In this document: piece by piece, positions 59,826 to 64,000 of the stretch
Layout: the number at the start of each line of letters is the position of its first letter
How positions within the stretch are numbered: position 1 is the stretch's first letter
From: Brettanomyces bruxellensis
Taxonomy: Eukaryota > Ascomycota > Pichiomycetes > Pichiales > Pichiaceae
DNA length: 64,000 nucleotides
Reading direction: 5' to 3'
NCBI RefSeq assembly: GCF_011074885.1
Contig: NC_054689.1
Span: forward strand, 62,001 to 126,000
Notes under the pieces: generated by a model
What the model saw: the letters and a program-made list of their open reading frames with translations, nothing else
Databases searched by the model: none
What the model was told of the DNA's origin: nothing
Made by a program: the position numbers and the translations under genes

Positions 59826-62434
59826 TCATTGTCTTCTTCCTCTAAGTTTTCATCTTCTTGCTTCTTTTCTTCTTGCTCCTTTTCTTCTTGCTCCTTTTCT
59901 TCTTGCTCCTCCTTTTCTTGCTCCTCCTCCTCCTCGGCATCAAAGAACTCATCCTCAGACGAATCCTTCTCCTCCAAGAACTTCGTGAGCTCGCTGTTCG
60001 GAGCCTGAATGGACGATATCGACATCTTCCGGGTCACTTTAGGCATCTCCGGGGCTTTATGCTCGGCGGAGTCAGGAATAGAATCCTCCGGCGAGATTAT
60101 CACACTTGCCCTCAAGGACCTCCGGACTTTCCGGATGGTATCCTCAAGATCGCAAATCTTCTTCTCGCGGTCCTGAATCTCAAGCTCCAACTGGCGGACC
60201 GAGTTCTCCCAAATGGCGGAAATCTCGTGCTGGCGGTTGAACAATCTCTCCAAGGTGATTTTCCGCGTGTCCAGCAGATCATCTTGGTTTTTCGACAGCT
60301 GCGAAAGATTTGCAAGCACACGTTGGCACACAGCCAGGATTTCCTCGCGGGACATGCCCGGATCCTTCACCGCCTCATCGAGAAACTCCTTGAATGATTC
60401 TAACTCGATTCGAATCTGGTTTCGCACAATGATGAGCTCGTGATCATTGGGCCGCTGCTTCTTGACCACCAAGTTTTCAAGCAGCTTGTCGACCTCACCG
60501 TCGATGTTTTCCTGCTCGGGCGAGGAAGACGCGGAGTCCGACGACGCAGACGAGTCGATCGACTCGTCAAGATCGCCGTCTGCGACAAATTCCGCCACAC
60601 TACCCCGCGAACCACGTGACAACACATCACGTGACCGTCGGCCGAGCTTACCGAGCTTCCCAAGTTTGTGGATCGGCCGCCGGTAGAGCATCCTTGCACC
60701 TCTTGCCACGCTGCTTGCCACCGACGCGTGCGACGACGACGATGCGACGCTTTCTCGCGACTGGGTCCGCTCGTGGTGTGGGTGAATTTGTTTGGGCCCT
60801 GCGGGGCTCGAAAGTTCGGCACTCGATGCAGTGACTGGGATTTTTGCAGCCACGTGTTTTTTCCGGGCCACCCTGGAGTCCGACGAGCTTCTGTGCAGGT
60901 CCGGGGTGCTTCCTGTGTGTGGGAGCGGCAATTGCAGGTCTTTCTGCCTGCGTGGAGACTGCTGCTGCAGCTCTTGCTGCCCCCGTCCTTTCTGGCGGTC
61001 CCGGGCATACCGGATGGCATTTTGAAGGGTCCAGACCCACCGGCTGCTCTCAATCTGGTGGTTTGCCTTCAAATGCCACCGAACTGGCGACCCACCAGCC
61101 CGCGAAGTCGTCACGAGAATCTCGAAACGGCATTTTTCCGAGCTGTCCATCCTCACGTGTGCATGTGCCAAGTGAATCATGCCCCGGCAGCTATTTTCCA
61201 TGTCGGTTGGACTCTTGTAGTACGACAACGTGCCGTCCGCTGCAAGAACGAACCACCGGAGCTTGTAGCCGCCGGCGAAGTTTGTCCACTTTTTGAGAAA
61301 TCCTTTGAACGTCGGTGCTGCAAGAACCGGCTTCCGTGCTGCTTCCGGCATGCTGCTGCTCTCTGAATTGCTCCCGGGTCCCTTTCTAAGGCTTCCAGCA
61401 CCACTTTCAACGCTGTTTCGAACACTGCCTCCAGCATTTCCGGCATTATTTTCACCTGCACTGTCTTCTGCACCGCCTGCAACCTCTGGAGGAGCCGCGA
61501 CCATCGGAACGGATGTGTAATCAAGCACACTCTGCCTATCACATGCCTCCTTGATCACCCGGCGCATTTCGGGCGATCTGGCCACATCAACCGGCAATTT
61601 GCCACTCACTGACCGCTTGAATGGATCGCCCCCATGCGAGAGGATGAACCGCACCATGGGCACATCCTCCTTACGCACAAATTCAAGGAGTACCGTCTCT
61701 CCGGACACAGGATCAGTCCCATTTATATCAAGCAACTCCCTGGCCCTAGGTGAAGACATGATCTTCGTCAAAGTGTCGAATTGCCTCGTCTCGAAACCCT
61801 TCCGGAGACCCGACGCCTGTGCCTCTACGTACTTCGTACGCAAATCGCTCATTAACTGCACTGTATCCATGTCTGACGTGCACTCGATCGGCTGCTTCAA
61901 GTCATTGTTCACAATGCAGTCGTTGATCGATGGCAATTCCATCAAATACTCCACCACATCATTCCGTGATGTTATCGCCGCCAAGTGGAGCGGAGTATTG
62001 CCATTTTCCGACGGATCCTGGTAGTTGATATCATCCACAAGGTTCTTTTCCACAACATGCTTCACAATCGCAAGTGATCCCACCTGCACCGAAAAATGGA
62101 GGAGCTCTCTTTGTAATTGCAACAAACCCTCTTTTTTCGATGCTACTATCTGCCCAATCAACTTGTCCAACCTTCTCGTGTCTCCACTTCTAATGCAATC
62201 AAGAAGTTTTAACTTTATCAATGGAACTGACACAGCTGCTCTTTGTTTTGCTGTTTCTGCAACTGCTGCCTTCTGCTTTGCCATTTTTGTTTCTTTCAAA
62301 TCATCTATATTCGATTTATCTGCCTCCTTTTGTTTCTGCTTCTGGCTCTCTGCCTGGTTCGCCTTCATTTTTGATGTATCTGGCTCACCAATCACCAGAT
62401 CACTTTTTTCCGACGCACGAACGCTTTGCGACAT
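59768..62434 (-). CDS. OSH2: OSH1/OSH2-type protein, N-terminal part: ankyrin, PH, FFAT
   Basis: An 888-aa open frame from the ATG at 62434. It has a Lys/Gln-rich start, ankyrin repeats at about 90-310 (NGNTPLHLAAITSRNDVVEYL; GETVLLEFVRKED), a PH domain at about 374-478 (FKGFLKKWTNFAGGYKLRWF; WHLKANHQIESSRWVWTLQN), a Ser/basic linker, a coiled coil at about 715-785, and a perfect FFAT motif EFFDAEE at 829 with acidic residues before it, which binds the ER protein Scs2/VAP. The order ankyrin-PH-FFAT is that of Osh1/Swh1 and Osh2, in which an ORD follows; here the ORD is in the -1 frame. The protein ends at an unconserved ICRRP tail just past the shift. The central part (about 60.4-61.8 kb) is clearly richer in GC than the neighbourhood. 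OSH1 versus OSH2 cannot be decided. Confidence 0.85.
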   Translation of the reverse strand: MSQSVRASEKSDLVIGEPDTSKMKANQAESQKQKQKEADKSNIDDLKETKMAKQKAAVAETAKQRAAVSVPLIKLKLLDCIRSGDTRRLDKLIGQIVASKKEGLLQLQRELLHFSVQVGSLAIVKHVVEKNLVDDINYQDPSENGNTPLHLAAITSRNDVVEYLMELPSINDCIVNNDLKQPIECTSDMDTVQLMSDLRTKYVEAQASGLRKGFETRQFDTLTKIMSSPRARELLDINGTDPVSGETVLLEFVRKEDVPMVRFILSHGGDPFKRSVSGKLPVDVARSPEMRRVIKEACDRQSVLDYTSVPMVAAPPEVAGGAEDSAGENNAGNAGGSVRNSVESGAGSLRKGPGSNSESSSMPEAARKPVLAAPTFKGFLKKWTNFAGGYKLRWFVLAADGTLSYYKSPTDMENSCRGMIHLAHAHVRMDSSEKCRFEILVTTSRAGGSPVRWHLKANHQIESSRWVWTLQNAIRYARDRQKGRGQQELQQQSPRRQKDLQLPLPHTGSTPDLHRSSSDSRVARKKHVAAKIPVTASSAELSSPAGPKQIHPHHERTQSRESVASSSSHASVASSVARGARMLYRRPIHKLGKLGKLGRRSRDVLSRGSRGSVAEFVADGDLDESIDSSASSDSASSSPEQENIDGEVDKLLENLVVKKQRPNDHELIIVRNQIRIELESFKEFLDEAVKDPGMSREEILAVCQRVLANLSQLSKNQDDLLDTRKITLERLFNRQHEISAIWENSVRQLELEIQDREKKICDLEDTIRKVRRSLRASVIISPEDSIPDSAEHKAPEMPKVTRKMSISSIQAPNSELTKFLEEKDSSEDEFFDAEEEEEQEKEEQEEKEQEEKEQEEKKQEDENLEEEDNDAKSQHTLKQQPPPICRRP
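59873..59930 (-). repeat. 15-bp coding repeat for EQEEK in the OSH gene
   Basis: A CTCCTTTTCTTCTTG-type unit (plus strand) is repeated about three to four times, encoding the EEKEQEEKEQEEKKQ stretch. It is in frame and lies just upstream of the frameshift interval, but ends before it. Confidence 0.75.
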
Positions 62435-64000
62435 TGTTGGCGTTTAGCACTGCGTGAATTCAAAATCAAGTTTCTATATATCAAGTTCAATGGTGTGATG
62501 CGACTTTAATTTAGATGGATTAGTGCAAAATTGTCGACAAAGCTGAATTGAGTTGAGCCAAGAGAGAAACAAATGCGGAGATACGATAGGGAGAAAGAAA
62601 TGGGGAATGAGAGAATAGGGAAGAGAGGGAGAAAAATTCGGAGGTGGGAAGAATAAAAAAATAGCGAGGCAGGTAAGTAGGGGTAGGAGGGAGTTGGAGG
62701 AAAGTGACAAGTGGGAAAAAAATATGAATACACCACACCAATTTGAACTTTAAAAAAATGATTAATTAGTGGGGATTAATAATTCAGTGCGAGAAAATTA
62801 GCTCTGGTACGAGCGGGTGCCATTTGGCGGAGGAAGTTTTTCCCGTGTTTCCGAATTAGAAAGCGGACGGAAGTTTCGGATGATAAAAGAAGAACATAGT
62901 CGTAACAAGATCGAAATTCATATTAAGGAGGATATGCAGTTGAATCAAAGATCAATCGACCGCAAACGACATTCAAGAAATTCGTTTCTAGAGAGGCTGA
63001 GATATCGACAGGGAAGAAAAAGAAGCTATGGGATAATGTGGAGAAATACGGGATTATGTGAGGATTTATAATTAGAAACGACCGTAACGAAAACGTAAGA
63101 AAATGTAACAAAAATCTGGAAATATAAAGTAAGAAATGAAGTATAGTCTGGCAAGAAGTAAAAATAAAGACGATAAAGTAGAGGATGAAGTATAGTATAA
63201 AGTAGAGTATGAAGTGCTCATTATTAGATCCGCGAGAAGTATTTAGATAAGCTCACCAATATGGAAGGAAACTGATAATTAGAATTGGCAGGTGCCTTCT
63301 GATTCCACATTTGCTAGAGAAAAACCTCCAAAATTTTATCGAACAAATAAACAATACTCTATAAAGGATGAAATAAAGAAAAAAATAATGAAAGAAGCAG
63401 AGCAAACAATTTACTTCACATCGCGTATAATATCTGCAATTACGCTATACGAATCAAGAATCCTCCATCATTGAATAACTAACCATATTTAGTGTGATAT
63501 AAGCAGAGAGAGCGACTAGTACCGACTCACCATCTTATTGGTTTCTGATTAGTGCCTTAACTCTGTTGGTTAGAAGTAGAATAACAGAAATTATTTAAGC
63601 AAAATCATACATACTTCGACTAATTGCATATTGGTAACGCAAGTAGACTAAATCAAGCTTAAATTAAGAAACTGGGTGCATTGAGTAATGAGCGCGAAAA
63701 AAACAGGAGGGAAGACAGAGGGAGCAAAAAGTTAATGCACACGGTATTTATAATATTTCATAGGGAGACAATTTGTGATCATCTCGCGGTACAACCGACT
63801 CCACCGGGCATACCTCTCAAGGCAAAAATAAGATATAATTCGCGGTGACGGGAATGCTTCCCGGTAGAATCAGAGAAACTTAGCTGGGAACTGCTGGGTA
63901 CAAAAGGCCCCAGGTACCCAGACCTGCGGGATCCCAAGCCCAACAAAAAGAATAAAAAAAACCAACTAAAAGAAAGAGGAAAAATCGATTTGCAGTAATC
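62435..64000. other. Terminal region, no protein gene recognised
   Basis: 1.57 kb upstream of the OSH gene. At 62560-62720 the plus strand is strongly purine-rich (G/A), that is, pyrimidine-rich on the OSH coding strand. At 63125-63215 there are imperfect GAAGTATAGTATAAAGTAGAG-like repeats. At about 63780-63960 the sequence turns GC-richer with possible hairpins (GGGAA-tgc-TTCCC near 63850-63862; TGGGTAC...GTACCCA near 63896-63921). Open stretches here do not begin with ATG or lack similarity to anything I know. The start of a further gene may lie beyond the edge. Confidence 0.4.

Noticed and set aside
60668..61366. A 232-codon plus-strand frame antisense to the OSH gene, with other overlapping frames there
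   Set aside because: The GC-rich sense codons leave few stops on the other strand. The peptides show no domain, while the minus-strand frame has PH and ankyrin motifs.

Overview
The window is a 64 kb stretch of a budding-yeast (Saccharomycotina) nuclear chromosome. The evidence is dense, mostly intronless genes of fungal type, one intron with canonical yeast signals (GTATGT donor, TACTAAC branch point), an AT-rich background with poly(A/T) tracts, a tRNA gene flanked by LTR remnants, and clear yeast orthologues. CTG sits at a conserved leucine in LYS1 (the GALGRCG motif), so this is not a CUG-Ser or CUG-Ala yeast. A Pichiaceae-type yeast such as Brettanomyces or Ogataea is my best guess, but it is a guess.

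Left part (1-23 kb): a truncated Fmp42-like transporter, an archaeal-type YchF/Obg-family GTPase, the GID-complex armadillo protein VID28, a large Ser/Thr-rich GPI-type wall protein with seven six-cysteine modules, then CDC16 (APC/C), LYS1 (lysine biosynthesis), MAK11 (60S biogenesis), an intron-containing RRM protein, SPT23/MGA2 (membrane-tethered transcription factor) and a mitochondrial PDK-type kinase. The order CDC16-MAK11-SPT23 matches S. cerevisiae chromosome XI as I remember it, with LYS1 and the RRM gene placed between.

Middle part (24-46 kb): a mitochondrial PPR-like protein, three tandem monocarboxylate-permease-like MFS transporters sharing a conserved N-terminal tail motif, mitochondrial ribosomal protein mL54, a degenerate D-lactate-dehydrogenase-like protein without recognisable FAD or metal loops, HSF1, a second unassigned mitochondrial-type protein, a tRNA-Phe(GAA) gene with a nest of LTRs upstream (two nearly identical 393-bp copies 2 bp apart, plus diverged copies), and the arsenite exporter ARR3.

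Right part (46-64 kb): a divergent pair KXD1 (BLOC-1) / APL5 (AP-3 delta), both of endolysosomal trafficking; an unassigned 232-aa protein; ENP2 and RSA1 (ribosome and snoRNP biogenesis, convergent); ADE1 and KIN3 (also close together in S. cerevisiae); and an OSH1/OSH2-type oxysterol-binding protein whose frame is broken between the FFAT-containing half and the lipid-binding half. The last 1.5 kb has no recognisable protein gene.

Most of the window is core housekeeping gene content. The unusual items are the cystine-knot-like wall protein, the degenerate DLD paralogue, the split OSH gene, the transporter triplet with its shared tail motif, and the LTR nest at the tRNA gene. Several start codons were moved to the first in-frame ATG because the longest open frame began at GTG or TTG.
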